Below, one piece after another: positions 10,078-21,630 of a stretch of DNA of 64,000 nucleotides. Location of the stretch: NCBI GenBank assembly GCA_035772735.1, contig JASDFA010000003.1, forward strand, positions 103,775,001 to 103,839,000. The letters run 5' to 3'. Source of the stretch: Datura wrightii. Its lineage: Eukaryota; Streptophyta; Magnoliopsida; Solanales; Solanaceae. The position numbers and the translations under genes are program-made. The notes below the pieces were generated by a model. The model was not told the origin of the DNA. It did not search any database and saw only the letters and a program-made list of their open reading frames with translations. Position 1 is the first letter of the stretch. Each line of letters opens with the position of its first letter.

Positions 10078-11640
10078 TGATGAGTTAAAAATCTACCAAC
10101 TCATTAGGCTCCTAAGCATGAGTTTTTTTCTAGTTTTCGAGACGTTTATATGGATTTTATGCCCTTTCACTTTAATTCTTTGTAGGTACTTGATGTGTCT
10201 GGAGAAAGCATGAAATGGAGCAAAGCACATGAAGTTTGAGATGAAATTTTATGAGTTAGCATATGAAGGAGGGATCCAAAGATAATGAAATACTTGAGCT
10301 CAAGAAAAGGTGAAAGGACATTATTTAAATCGGCTAAACACGAATCCGAAAGGGTGAATTGCTGAAGCAACTAACCAAACTGGCTTCTCAACCGGTGGTT
10401 GGTAGTTGAGCAGCAGCTAAATGCCTATTGAACCACCAGTGGTCACTGCTTATGGCTGTTTTGGGGTGGCAGACAGCCAGTGCTCCGCGAATTGGCACCA
10501 GCTAAAAGCCGGTTCTTCGCAGGTGAGGCCGTCTAATGAAGGGTAAAAAGGTTCAGAAAGGTCTCCAAAGCATCTAAAATCCTCAAGGGAATTTGGTAAA
10601 AGTTATACATAAAAAAGTACAGATATTTACATAGCTTTCATTGTACCCCATTCATGGATTCAACAATTCATTCACCATCTATTCACTCCTCATTCATATT
10701 TTTCACTAGAGAATTGTAGAGTTTGATAGAACTTTTGTTATTCTTTTTCTTTAACCAAAATTTGGGGGAACTCCACTATTGTTATAAGAGCTTGTGAACC
10801 AAATTTGTGAAGCTAATGTGATGAATGTGAGAGGAATCCTCTTGGTATCTTCTCTCTACCTTTAAATATGCTTGACTAATTTGCCAGCTAGAGGTATGTT
10901 CATGGCGAGGTAATTAATTTGATTGGGATTAAATCAATTACTCTTGGATTCCAATTGAAATTGTAGATATATTATCTTCTCCCAAGATATAATTTCTAAA
11001 ATTGATGGTTTGCAAACATGAATTGTGCTTTTGCTTATCTTGCTTTTGCTTGAGAAAGAAAGGTGGGAATCGGTTGAGAAGATAATATTAAGGAATTGGA
11101 GTGTTTGTGTATGGGATTAAGCTAGAGATAGTTAAAACCTACATTTTCACTCCATTAAGGATCAATGCTAGAAATAGTTTGTCCTTCCTCAAGCTTGTGT
11201 GGTTGATCACTTGAATTGGCTTTGGGGTTTGAAAGAACCCAAGGCATAAACATACTTATGGTTGAAAAATAAGAGAATGTGAATTATCCACTGCTATCTA
11301 TGGTAATTATAAATCTAAGGCATTGAAGAAATTCTAGATTTAGTTGTGATCTCATCTATAAAATGCCCCTAGTCATATCACTTGTGATTTCTTCAATTGT
11401 AATTCCCCCCAATTAGTCTTAGTTTAAAATTAGATAGTTATTTCCCTTTAATTTCTCCCCAATTTTACTTTTCAGATGTTGAACAATTATGTGTTCTAGT
11501 TTGAATATATTTATAACTCTTGAATTATTGACTCAATTCTCTGTGGGATTCGACCCCGATATCCATCGGGAATATTTGTTTTGATACAATGACCTTTTAC
11601 GCTCTTTTGTAAAAGAAGAGTGTATTTTGAGAGGTTTCTC
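10078..11640 (+). repeat. 3' LTR of B1
   Basis: Begins TGATGAGTTA, matching other B LTRs (1.54-1.69 kb). The end is decayed: GAGAGGTTTCTCC stands where GAGCATTTATCA is expected, and B2 gag starts immediately after. No clean target duplication can be assigned because the 5' end of B1 is lost. Confidence 0.85.
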
Positions 11641-12519
11641 CAACCTTGGTTCTCTTCCCATGGGCGCCTAGGGCCTTGATTAGTCCCTTGATACCTAGGT
11701 CGAGAGCCCCCCATCTGATTTTCCATGTGTTGGCACTCCTCATCATATCTCTATGGCAACGATTCTCCTTCAAAGTGCAATGGACCTTGCATACCTACAA
11801 CATTCACAACTTTGGGCCTTGCCCCCATCACATGTTTTTTCATTAGCTCTAGCTGCGTCATTATTTTAGCAAGATTTTCATCTCGCTCTTCATTTGTTTT
11901 TGGCAGCTCAGCTGCCAACACATTAGAACCAACATCATGTGTCGATACATTAGTCTCTCTCATATGCCATGCATGATTTATCTTTGTTATTATATCCAAG
12001 AGGGCCTTAGCTAATCCATATGTCTGATCCATGATTGATCCTTTGGCTAAATTATTGGCAACAGATTTGTTAGTGAAGTCGAGAGCCCGGTAAAAACTTT
12101 GAAGGAGCACTCCAAAGGGAAACCTTCTTCTTGAACCTTAGCCATGCTTCAAACAATGGTTCCCTTAGCTCTTGCCCAATGTTCATGATATCATCCCTCA
12201 GCTGCAACATTTTTTAGGGAGGGAAGAAACGGACCAAAAAGGCTTTAGTCAATTCTTGCCATACAGTAATAAAACTAGGAGGGAGTTCCTCCAACCACAT
12301 AGTCGCATCTCCTGTTAGGGAGAATGGAACAAGTCTTAACCTGATAGATTCTTGACTTATATTTGTTATGTTGAAGGGATGGCAAATCTCTAAGAAATTA
12401 CTCAAGTGGCGATTTGCATCCTCACTCGGTTTGCCCCAAAGATCCATTTCATCTAAAGCAAATGCATCATTGTACTCATGACATAGACCACTGCATTCCC
12501 TATCATGACCGGTAGGCAA
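11641..12519 (-). pseudogene. Athila-type gag, B2
   Basis: Retrotransposon capsid protein read leftward. The first open part (12519-12214) holds the capsid signature EDANRHLSNFLEICHPFNIT, then RLVPFSLTGDATMWLEELPP and FLVRFFPP. After a frameshift (12213-12111) the frame resumes at 12110-11751 with LTNEERDENLAKI-like helical linker sequence, then a Gly/Pro/Arg-rich stretch (GTNQGPRRPWEENQGW) to the B1 junction. No zinc knuckle is clearly seen. It differs from A-family gag, so two Athila gag lineages are present in the window. Confidence 0.75.
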
Positions 12520-12713
12520 ATGGCTCCTGCAATTTCAGGCATCACCGGGTTATCATCCTTGTGCTCTATGGTACCCTCAACTGAGCTATCCCCTGCTTGT
12601 GAGTGATGACTCATATGACTTTACCCGAATATAACCACAGGAAGATCAACATCAACAACTAAGATGCAAGGACAATTCAAATTAACAAACAACACAAGAA
12701 TATCAAGCGCTAG

Positions 12714-12731
12714 TCCCCGGTAACGGCGCAA
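12714..12731 (-). other. B2 primer-binding site, tRNA-Asp type
   Basis: TCCCCGGTAACGGCGCAA is the reverse complement of the tRNA-Asp primer site with two mismatches, next to the LTR end at 12735. Confidence 0.8.
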
Positions 12732-12734
12732 TTT

Positions 12735-14273
12735 TTGATAATGCTCAAGTGCACTCATCATTTAGAAAAAGTAAGAGATCGTTGTATCAAAACAAATATT
12801 TTCGAAGTATTTCGATGTTGAATCCCATAGAGAGTAGTGAATGATGTGCGCAAGCGTTGTTTTAGGAAATTTGAATTAATTTTCACCAATGAAGGAAAAT
12901 AGAACAGGAAATTTTTTTGGGGGAAATAGTTTTAACAATATTGTGGATTTCAAACCAGCCTGCTAAAATAGCAAAATAACCAAAATTGATACACAATAAT
13001 TAGAGAAGACTAGAGGTGTGGTATTGATAGGGTGCTAACTAAATAAGGATATGCTAGCTTATCAAATCATTGCGAATACGTGTAAATAACTTTGGGCAAG
13101 GTGGCATCCTATGTTTTTCAACCTCAAAGATTCCTTTTTCTCGAGTCCTTTCGAACCTCAAGACACAATTCAATTAGTCCAATATATTTTAGGTTAATAG
13201 TTGAGCAATTTCTAGCCATCAACTACTAATTAGGATGATGAACATGGGTTTTGGCTATTTCTAACCCAACTCCACACAACCACATCCATTCCTACCATCA
13301 AATTCTCTCCTGATACTTGAATTCTTCTTTTTCAAGCTAAGTCAAGTAAGAAAAATAAACCCACATTTGAAACTATGGATCATAAACTATAAATTGGAGA
13401 GAATTCAACAATTTTACACTAATTAAGCAATATTAAGATGAATCTAACAATACCACTCTAATTAAGCATCCATAATCATACACCTCTAGTTGATGATTTA
13501 GCTACTCATGATTAAGAAACTAAAGAGTATATTCATCAATAAACTCAATTATTTCATTAGTAAGAGCAGGCAAAATCAAACTCAAAATATGTCTACAACA
13601 ATGGTTATACCTTGCTAATGAAAAAAGAAATAAGAAAACCAATATTCCACACTCTTCTCCAATGGAGTTCTTCTCTTTTCAAGGTAAAAGGAATGTTCAA
13701 AAAGCTAAAGTTAAGATCTAATATGCATAGACTACTTTCTTCAAGGTTATATACAATAATAGGGCAACCAATCTCCTCCTTTTTAGTGTTAGACGCAATT
13801 TCCCCTGTTCAGGCATTTTGTCACTTGCGAAGGCACTGGCAGTTTACCGGTTACACTCCGCGAACCATCATCCATCATCTTCTACTCCTCCAGTGATTTC
13901 CAGTACCATTCAGTGGTACCTTCGATGATTCGCCAGCCTCTAACTGCGGTCCGCTGACTACTTTGCTCCTTGGTCTAGCAAGTTCAGGCGCCTGTATGCG
14001 ATTTGACTGGTGAGTCACCAGTTGATGACCACGACCGTAGGTTGCATTTGTTGTTCAAATTAGTGGTCCTCTTCGTTTGACCAGCATTTCACCGGTGGAG
14101 CATCGGTTTTCACCTGATTTCCTTCTTTTTACTCCACTTTATGCTCTTTTTCTTCAACTAATATGTCTACATATAAAAAGGTAAAAAGGGAATAAAATTA
14201 ATCTAAATGACTTGAAAACAAAGCTAAAGCTCATGCTTAAGAGCCTAATGAGTTGGTAATTACCAACTCATCA
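12735..14273 (-). repeat. 5' LTR of B2
   Basis: Runs from TGATAATGCT to CCAACTCATCA on the plus strand, the B-family termini inverted. The U3 portion (about 13790-14120) is rich in short palindromic words such as CACCGGTG and GGTACC. No intact partner LTR is present. Confidence 0.85.
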
Positions 14274-14990
14274 ACACGCATGTAGCCAATCCATGCCAAA
14301 GATAACATCAAAATCTATCATGGCTAACTCTACTAAATCTGTTGAGGTGACTTTCTGAAGGAGTGTGATAGGGCAATTTATGTACACCCGTCGAGTACAA
14401 CTGAATCATCAATTGGCGTAGCGGCTGATAAGGGTTCTGATAGGATTTCGGGATTGACTCCGAAAATACTAGAAACATAGGGCGTCACAAAAGATAAAGT
14501 ATCCCCTGGGTCTATCAATGCATATACATCAAAGTGGAATACTTGTAAAATACTAGTGACTACATCTGGTGAAGTCTCCAGCTCCTGACGATATGCGAGC
14601 GCATAAAACCTGTTCTAGCGCTGACTACCACCTGCACTGGTGGACGCACCTTGTTGATCTAGGCGTGCTAGTGCTTCTGCTAAACAGGTAGCCTGAGTAT
14701 GACCCCTACCATCACCCTACCTATCCAAAGGACACTCCGGGTGCCTGTGCCTGGATCTACCGCACCAAAGCAGATATCTAATCCAATAAAGCACTCCCCT
14801 ATGTGATTCTTGCCACACTTCATGCAGACGAGAAAGGTATTCTATACCTGCATGCTCCTCTGTCCCCTCGAACCTGATGCTTTGCTCCGCTGGTCACCCT
14901 AAGATCTAGATGGAGTACTAGTGGATGATGGAGCTAGAGCTAATGACCTCTGATGGGGCTACTGATGATGTCAGCCTCCCGACCTCTTCT
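14274..14990 (-). pseudogene. Chromovirus zinc-knuckle/protease remnant, C1
   Basis: Read leftward it gives a CMKCGKNHIGEC knuckle (about 14830-14795) followed by CFIGLDICFG, and a protease motif DPGDTLSFVTPYV near 14515-14480, where DxGAT is expected, so the active-site triad looks damaged. Stops and frameshifts are frequent. It links directly to the gag at 15000-15772. Confidence 0.65.
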
Positions 14991-14999
14991 AGGAGAACC

Positions 15000-15772
15000 C
15001 AAAACTATCTTTCCTGGCCCTCTTGGCCTCCCTTTCCCTCAAATACACTGCCTCCATCTGCTGGGCATAGAAAACTAATCGAGGAAAGTCAACATCCTGA
15101 TTAAGCATAGTGGTTCTACAATCCTTGACCAGGTAGTCCGCTACTCCATGCACAAACCTGCTCACTCGAGATATCTGATTAGCACCATCTCTAGCACATA
15201 TTTGACAACTGAGTAAGCTCTAGACAATACTTCTGAATGGTCATATTGTTTTCTTTTAAGTTCACGAACTTTGCTGCCTGGATCTCCCTCATCTCACGGG
15301 GAAAGAACCGATCCAAAAATGCGTTGTGGAACTCATTCCAACCAATGGGACCCACTCCAACTGTCTTCTATCCTTCCACTGTCTGAAGCAGATGTGAGCA
15401 ACCCATTTCAATTGATAAGCAGCTAGGTTTACGCACTCCTCCTCTGCAACCCCCATAATCTGGGTGATCTTCTGGATTTCATCAATAAACTCATGTGGAT
15501 CCTCATCCATCTTCGATCTGAGGAACTCTAGAGGGTTCATCCTAAGAATGTCCCTGACTCTTGTCGCTGCTGCATTCGCATTTTGGGGAACATGCACTAC
15601 CCCCTGTTGGTTGACCTGGGTGGTCAATGCCTGTGCCAACATATGAATGGCTGGCCTAAATTTCGTGTGGGCAACCTGCTCGGAGATATGATCCTCGGGG
15701 GTTGGTAGGGCTTGCTGGTGCCTATCCCCATTTCCATTCTCATGGACATTTCCTAACTCGGCTAGGAGGCAT
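15000..15772 (-). pseudogene. Chromovirus gag, C1
   Basis: Starts at the ATG at 15772 (MPPSRVR), where a one-base shift moves the frame to the long open stretch 15750-15289. This contains ENGNGDRHQQAL, a Q/N-rich linker, then RMNPLEFLRSKMDEDPHEFI and KITQIMGVAEEECVNLAAYQ, the Del/Tekay capsid pattern. The C-terminal half (QAAKFVNLKENNM near 15280-15230) is shifted again. The homologous gag in C2 (53003-52365) aligns along its length. Confidence 0.8.
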
Positions 15773-15965
15773 GATTTTGCAAACGCGGGTAGCACGAGTT
15801 AGAAGGATAGAGAGACATTTTATCGCACGACATAGATCATGAAATAAAGAAAATTTACTAAAATGTTTCATAGTCTCTTCGTCATAAGTGTGGTGCGCTT
15901 CACACCCATGAAAAAGACTCTACTTAAAGTGGTTTTTAGACAACCTAGGACACTTCAAAACCTAA

Positions 15966-15978
15966 GGCTCTGATACCA
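15966..15978 (-). other. C1 primer-binding site, initiator tRNA-Met
   Basis: GGCTCTGATACCA is the reverse complement of TGGTATCAGAGCC, a perfect match to the plant initiator-Met primer site, 4 bases from the LTR end. Confidence 0.9.
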
Positions 15979-15982
15979 AGTT

Positions 15983-18078
15983 TGTCACAACCCGAGCTAG
16001 GACCTCGGATCTCGACATGGGATAAAGAACCCCGAGAGGCTCCAAGTTGGCCCATGGCATGAACATGACAGCTAAAGCTCAACATAATAAATGCGGAAAT
16101 CTAAAATTTTAAATAGCAGGAATCTGAAAATACAATAACATCTGAACAGTGGAGTACATAACACCGATCCAAATCTATATACATACTGTGTCTAATAAGC
16201 CTCTAAAATCTTATGAGTTGATGGGACAAGACCCCAATTAACTCAATAATAAACTAAAACTAAGAATTAACTGATAAGAAGGTCCTCAAAGGATGAGGAT
16301 CCAACAACAAGCTTGGAAATGCTAACTTTGAGGATCTAGCTAACGGCGGGACTGAACCTGAACATTCGAGCATGTATCATGAAGCAATAGACTATAGAGA
16401 TGCGTTCAGTTCTTGGAATGTACTAAGTATGTAAGGTAAGTAAAAACAGACAGTTAAAATACATAAGAGTTCATAAGAGTGGGACAGTATGAACATGAAG
16501 TGAATACCATAATATAACATGAGGGCTTAAGGTTTTCAAACCATTCATAATCTAGTCATAATCATAATCATAAGAGAAACCTTATAAAAACATAACTTGA
16601 GCCAAATTAACATAAACATGACAATGCATAAATCATGAGGAATAATGGGAGAACTCATTTTAACCGACACCATCATGATAGAGCTTATATGATGCCCTAA
16701 CTATCTCGCTCAAGTGGGCAGAGCTGTCCCAGGCCTGCCAGGCAAGGGACGTTCATGATGTAATATCACAAGGGGGATCCATGACTACATATACTTACAA
16801 TGATACATAGTTTTGCGACCACGGGGTTTACCTGAATGTCGGGTATACTCGGTGCTAGACGCTGCTCCTAAAAACACAAGAGGGCTCATATAATAATTGT
16901 GGAATCATTCATAATGTTTGTGGACAATAAATCATAACATGATAAGCATACTTAAAATACATGATTAGCCAAACAAGGGCTCGTGAGTCAGCCACAAGTC
17001 ATAAATTCATAAATCTTGAAGAACATGCATATTTGTTAAAATTCATGTACTTGACATTCATAAATCCATGTAGAGTACTTGAAGAGGAATCATATTATAA
17101 ATTATAAATCATAATTTAGGCTTAGGAAGATCCAAAATCATAATAGAATCATAACTTGACTTTTCATGAAACTTTGCATAACTGGGCATAGATTGATTGA
17201 ATTTGAAACCATAAAATTTATAATCGATTTAAGTATAAAATCTTACGATAGGTCTTAAAACAATATTAGCAACATGAATATAATTTACCTATGATAGATA
17301 CTTAGAGAATTTCTCAAGTTGGGTTAAAACCCTATAGATTCATCAACTTAGAATTCCATGAATTAGAACAGAATTTGGAAATGGAAGTGAAGGAATACTC
17401 CCATTCATAAACCTATATACTTGGGTACTTTCATTTCACAATTTTCCTTGCAAACCCAAGTGAATTGAGGAAGAACCTAAGGAATCCTCTAGCTTCATCT
17501 CCAATAAAATCCTTGATCTTGCATGCATGGAATAGGAAGGTTTAGAATAGGTTAAGCACCCTTAACACCCTCCTAACTGAGCTTAAAACGATGTACTTTA
17601 GGGCTTAGAAGCTTAGAAATTACAAAAATACCCTTACTAAAATGCAGGGAAAATATATACTACCAGTCATCAAGAGGGACACCATGACTCGTGGTGATCA
17701 ACTTGTTGGAAACACTGCCATAATCAACCATCCAAATCTGCACCTGACCACGACCCACTCCACGAGTCATGGAGTCAGTTCACAACTCATGGCTTCCTTT
17801 CGTGCCGTCTCTGGAACTGAACCCTTGGATCATTGACCATCTTGACCATGACTCACCTAACGAGTTGTTACCCTGAGCATTACTTGTTACTCTCTTCATG
17901 GTCACCCCCAAACCACTAATCATCGCCAACTCTCCCTTCACTTCACAAGTCACTTAACGACTCGTGTGAAGGCTCCTCACGAGTCACTAGACAACTCGTC
18001 TAGTGACCTGGTGCAGAATTTTCTAATTTCTCCATTTGAACCCTCGGGTCTGATCTTAGGGACTTTCAGGGTGTTATA
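15983..18078 (-). repeat. 5' LTR of C1
   Basis: On the plus strand it runs from TGTCACAACCCGAGC to ACTTTCAGGGTGTTATA, i.e. inverted TGTAACACCCTGAAAG...GGGTTGTGACA, 2.1 kb with the last CA decayed. The U3 side (17680-18005) is packed with ACGAGTCGT-type words. Confidence 0.85.
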
Positions 18079-18368
18079 GTTGGCCTATTGGTATCTCAAA
18101 TGAAAACCCATCATAAACTTTTCTAAAAACTAAATTTTCCTTATTACTACTATTAACACAACGTCTTTTCTATCCTCCTTTTTCCACATTTCATCCATAT
18201 ATTGGAGAGATTTAGCATAAGAAGACACCTCGGGGTTTCGGATTAGCCTTTCAAAAGGGCTCATCTTCACACTCCTAATCAGTCAACAAAACTATTAAAT
18301 AATGCAGAAACAACAAAAGATGCTTAACTAGTTCAATCAACAAACAACTATAGGCTATCAATGTCCAT
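18079..18368 (-). other. B-type leader / 5' internal fragment
   Basis: Lies between the outer end of the C1 LTR and a tRNA-Asp primer site, so it should be the 5' untranslated leader of a B-like element. A short leftward frame (LIRNPEVSSYAKSLQY) is visible at about 18245-18150, but I cannot assign it. Confidence 0.45.
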
Positions 18369-18386
18369 TCCCCGGCAACAACACCA
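18369..18386 (-). other. Primer-binding site beside B4 LTR
   Basis: Reverse complement TGGTGTTGTTGCCGGGGA equals the tRNA-Asp primer site except for two C-to-T changes, both at CpG positions. Confidence 0.8.
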
Positions 18387-18390
18387 AAAT

Positions 18391-18922
18391 TGATAATGTC
18401 CAAAACTACTCCTCAAATGAGATATTGTACACGGTCGTATGAAATATAATTTACCCAACTAGGAATCGGGGTTGAATCCACAGGGAATGGGGAGAGATTG
18501 CTACTAAAGTTGTAAATCAATCTAAACTAACTAGCATCATTGCATCACAATTTATAAAGTAAATGTTTCGAAAAACATGAGATCAGTATATGATTCTAAA
18601 AGTAATAACAGAACAGGGTAATGCAAATTGGAGAAACAATCAGAGCAAGTATTAGGGATGTGCTATTGACGGGGTATCGATATGATTGGGGTTAATTGCT
18701 AAGTCTCAAGAACCAACTACAAGCATGAATAGCCATAGAAAAAGTTGTGCCATATGTTTTTCAACCACTTGGGTACATTTTACTTGGGCTCTTTCAAACC
18801 CCAAGGTCACACAATAAATTACCCATATTGACTTGGAAAAGAGTTAAGCTACTTCTAGCCTTAACTTTTGAATGAGATATGAACATGGGTCTTGGCTATC
18901 TCTAGCCCAACCCCATACCTTT
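18391..18922 (-). repeat. B4 LTR, left part (split by T1)
   Basis: Begins TGATAATGTCC, the inverted B-LTR end. It is interrupted by T1 at 18922, whose target duplication CCTTT is at 18918-18922, and resumes at 28908. Combined length is about 1.6 kb, as in other B LTRs. Confidence 0.85.
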
Positions 18923-21614
18923 TGTTATACCCCGTAGAATTCCCGGCACTTAGATGACCTATTTGCACGTTGGTTAAGCACATTTGAAGGCCATACGTGC
19001 TGTAGAAAGGCCCGGGAAAAAGATCGGACGAGAAACCCGTCGAACCATCGCGGGAGGAGCCGAGGCAGAGCCCCTCCGCGATGGCAGCGTGTCACGGAGG
19101 TGAGGCCTCCGCGATGGCTCTGTGACACGTTGCCCAAGTTCAGGCTCAAGTATATAAAGCCCCCACTTCGGTTGGAACTCATTTAACACTTAATAGATTT
19201 CCAGAAAACGCAGTGAACAGAGGAAAAACGAAGGAAAATTATAAATTATCGTCCGATTACGCTGGCAAACGCTACCCAAACTCAAATTAATCCCAGATAC
19301 CGAGGTATTTAGCAGCAGAGAGCATTCCTACAGATTTAGTTTCGTAAAATACGGCCGACGAATCGTCGAGCCACCGAGCTAAGGTAAGTGGAATTGCTCT
19401 AAATTAGTGTCTATGCATTCCTAGCTGTGAAGTGAATATTTCTCCCTTTTGGACCTCTGAAAATAGCGAGTTTCTGGCCGTCTTTCGATAAGCCTAAGTT
19501 TAGGCTATAAACTATATCGAAAGTGACGTTGCCTTTTGAAACAAAGTTGTATTTAGTATTGATTGACATATTTATGAATGCAGTTGGGAGAAAACAGTTG
19601 AAGTATCGGCCGAGCCTCGTCCGACAGACGAATATCTCACGAATAAGGTATGTAAAGTTAGTTTCCTTCGGCAAGTTAAGTAATATCAGTGTAGTGTAAT
19701 AAATTACGGACCAGTAGAATGTTCAGGAGTCGAATATTGCGTTATTATGAATGTTGGTGCGATGTGAGAAATATTGGGTTGTAATGTATATGAAACCTAT
19801 CAATATGATACAGATTCTAACGCAGGTATTAGAGATTGCCCAGTATACTCAGTATGTAATGTGATATGCCATGTCAGGATATGGTTGTATTCAGTTGAAA
19901 CCCCGTATAGTAATGCAATACCCGTAAAGCACTTCAGAAATAGAATAGCAGACTAAAATGAAGTTCAGAAAGCATGTCAGGATTAGTAAATCATGTTACT
20001 ATAGAAAGTCAGTATACAGCGTAGTTTAGCAGAAAGATTATATCCGTACATACATATATAGTACTTCCAGCCTCAGCATGTGTTAAGTATGTACCTATTT
20101 CTATCACTAGTCCGGCATATAGCGTATACAGAAACTTAGTAAACAACAGAGTTTTCAGTAGAAACAATATCTTATATAGCATTTGCCCAGTACAGTCCGG
20201 CAGAAGACTACATTCATATTTATACATCTTTACCTGCCTCAGCACGTATTAAATACGTACAGATCACTATTATTAGCTCAGTATATGATTTGTATGATAC
20301 CTTACACCTATTAGCCTTAGCTTATGAGATACACAGACAGCATGACTAGTTGAGACCGTTGTATTGATTGGGGTTGGATTACCTAGCATCCCTGACCGCC
20401 CAGGGTTAATAGCTGTATTGACTAGTCCGCCAGAGGACGAGGATACGTCACTCTACGGAGTGATATGCCGTCCCGCAAGGGAACGAAGATGGGATGCCAG
20501 TTTCCCCATATTGTGCCTTGGTCGGCCCTTATACACCCCCGTCGAGCGGGTACACCCGGGGTGTTGATTTAGAGTCCTTCGGACTCAGGTACAGTTATAG
20601 TCAGGGGCTCAGCGAGCCCAAGTGCATACCCAGGGACCGGTAGCATGCTTACAGCCACTATAGGAGATGGGATGACCGGGGTAGGGGTATAGATTCTGTG
20701 CTGGTTGTACCTCCCGGCTTATGGGGGCCGGGTAAGGTTTGTGTGTGCTGTGTTATGTTATTTCATGTTATGCCATGCTATGTTAGATACGAGTAGATCA
20801 GCAGTAGAGGGATATATCTCCAGGTATGACTTCTATTTCTTCCCAGTGTAAACGAGAAGGTATGACTTACATTATCAGACAGTTAAGCTATTCTTTCTAT
20901 TTCAGTTTCCTCAGTTCTATTATTGTGTTCAGATGTTTCTTTCAGTTATTGCTTTACATACTCAGTACCAGCGGTACTGACGCCCGGTGGGGCACTGCAT
21001 TACTTGCCTGCAGGTACCCATAGATGAGCAGGTGACACCACGTGATTCCTGTCAGCGTTGAGCATTCAGCTCCTGTTATCCGGAGACTGAGTTCCAGAGG
21101 TGTACTTCAGTTTTTGTTGTTATATAGTATGGGTAGGTCGGGGCCCTGTCCCGATCATTTCTATTGCTATTCCTAGAGGCTTGCAGTCTGTATATTTCCC
21201 TGTGGTCAGTTGAGCCGGTCGTGTGAGGCCGTGCAGTTGTTAGCTGTTAGTACTCTTGCTTCTTTTATGTTGGCTGTGTGGGGCCATAAGTTTGACAGTA
21301 ATGGTGACCTTGCCGGTCACGTAGCCTTCTAGTATTTTATTGCTGAATGCAGATAACTAGACAGCATGGTGGCCTTGTCGGCCCGCATAGGCTTCCCTAT
21401 AGTTGCTTGTTCTGGACAGCTGTTATTACAGGTACAGGAGGCTATAGGCCAATGGGCCGGAGGCTGTGTTTACAGCCGTTATATAGCCCTTTGTTTCCAG
21501 AAATGTGAGTTAGAGCCAGCCAGGCACCAGATGTGCCCAGGCTTAACAGTCCAGCAGGTCAGGTCCTAGTAGGGCACCAGGTGCCAGTCATACCCCCCAA
21601 GGCGGGGTGTGACA
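18923..21614 (+). repeat. 5' LTR of T1
   Basis: 2,692 bp, from TGTTATACCCCG to GGGGTGTGACA. Upstream of the TATA box (19020-19140) is a GC-rich segment with repeats of TCCGCGATGG and the palindromic TGTCACGGAGG/CTCTGTGACA pair. Small ORFs inside it recur in the 3' LTR only because the LTRs are duplicates. Confidence 0.95.
19151..19158 (+). promoter_or_regulatory. TATA box of T1 5' LTR
   Basis: TATATAAA, about 230 bases into the LTR and downstream of the GC-rich palindromes. Conserved in the 3' LTR at 26438-26445. Likely core promoter for the genomic RNA. Confidence 0.65.
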
Positions 21615-21618
21615 AACA

Positions 21619-21630
21619 TGGTATCAGAGC
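21619..21630 (+). other. T1 primer-binding site, initiator tRNA-Met
   Basis: TGGTATCAGAGC, an exact initiator-Met primer match, 4 bases after the 5' LTR. Confidence 0.9.

Larger units (their letters stand above)
5362..11640 (+). mobile_element. Non-autonomous Athila-like element B1
   Basis: Forward element with a truncated 5' LTR, tRNA-Asp primer-binding site, one ORF encoding a double zinc-knuckle protein, a long 3' noncoding region, a polypurine tract and a nearly full 3' LTR. It has no gag, protease, RT or integrase, so it would need proteins supplied in trans. The LTRs differ by roughly one base in eight in the part compared (about 5830-6000 against 10810-10980), so the insertion is old. 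The same layout recurs in B3. Confidence 0.85.
11641..14273 (-). mobile_element. Gag-bearing B-family element B2, 5' part
   Basis: Inverted element: 5' LTR (14273 to 12735), primer-binding site, leader, then gag reading leftward until it is cut by B1. It shares LTR type and primer site with B1 and B3 but encodes Athila gag, so it represents the likely autonomous lineage of the family. The outer LTR end at 14273 meets chromovirus C1, so B2 probably inserted into C1. The rest of B2 is missing, unless 4532-5221 is a displaced part. Confidence 0.8.
14274..18078 (-). mobile_element. Del/Tekay-like chromovirus C1, 5' part
   Basis: Inverted element with a complete 5' LTR, perfect initiator-Met primer site, gag, zinc-knuckle region and start of protease. 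It is cut at 14273/14274 by the outer end of the B2 LTR. RT, RNase H, integrase and the 3' LTR are absent from the window. Confidence 0.85.

Noticed and set aside
18925..19182. Frames conserved between 18925-19189 and 26212-26476
   Set aside because: These are duplicates inside the two T1 LTRs. Conservation follows from LTR identity, and the region is promoter sequence.
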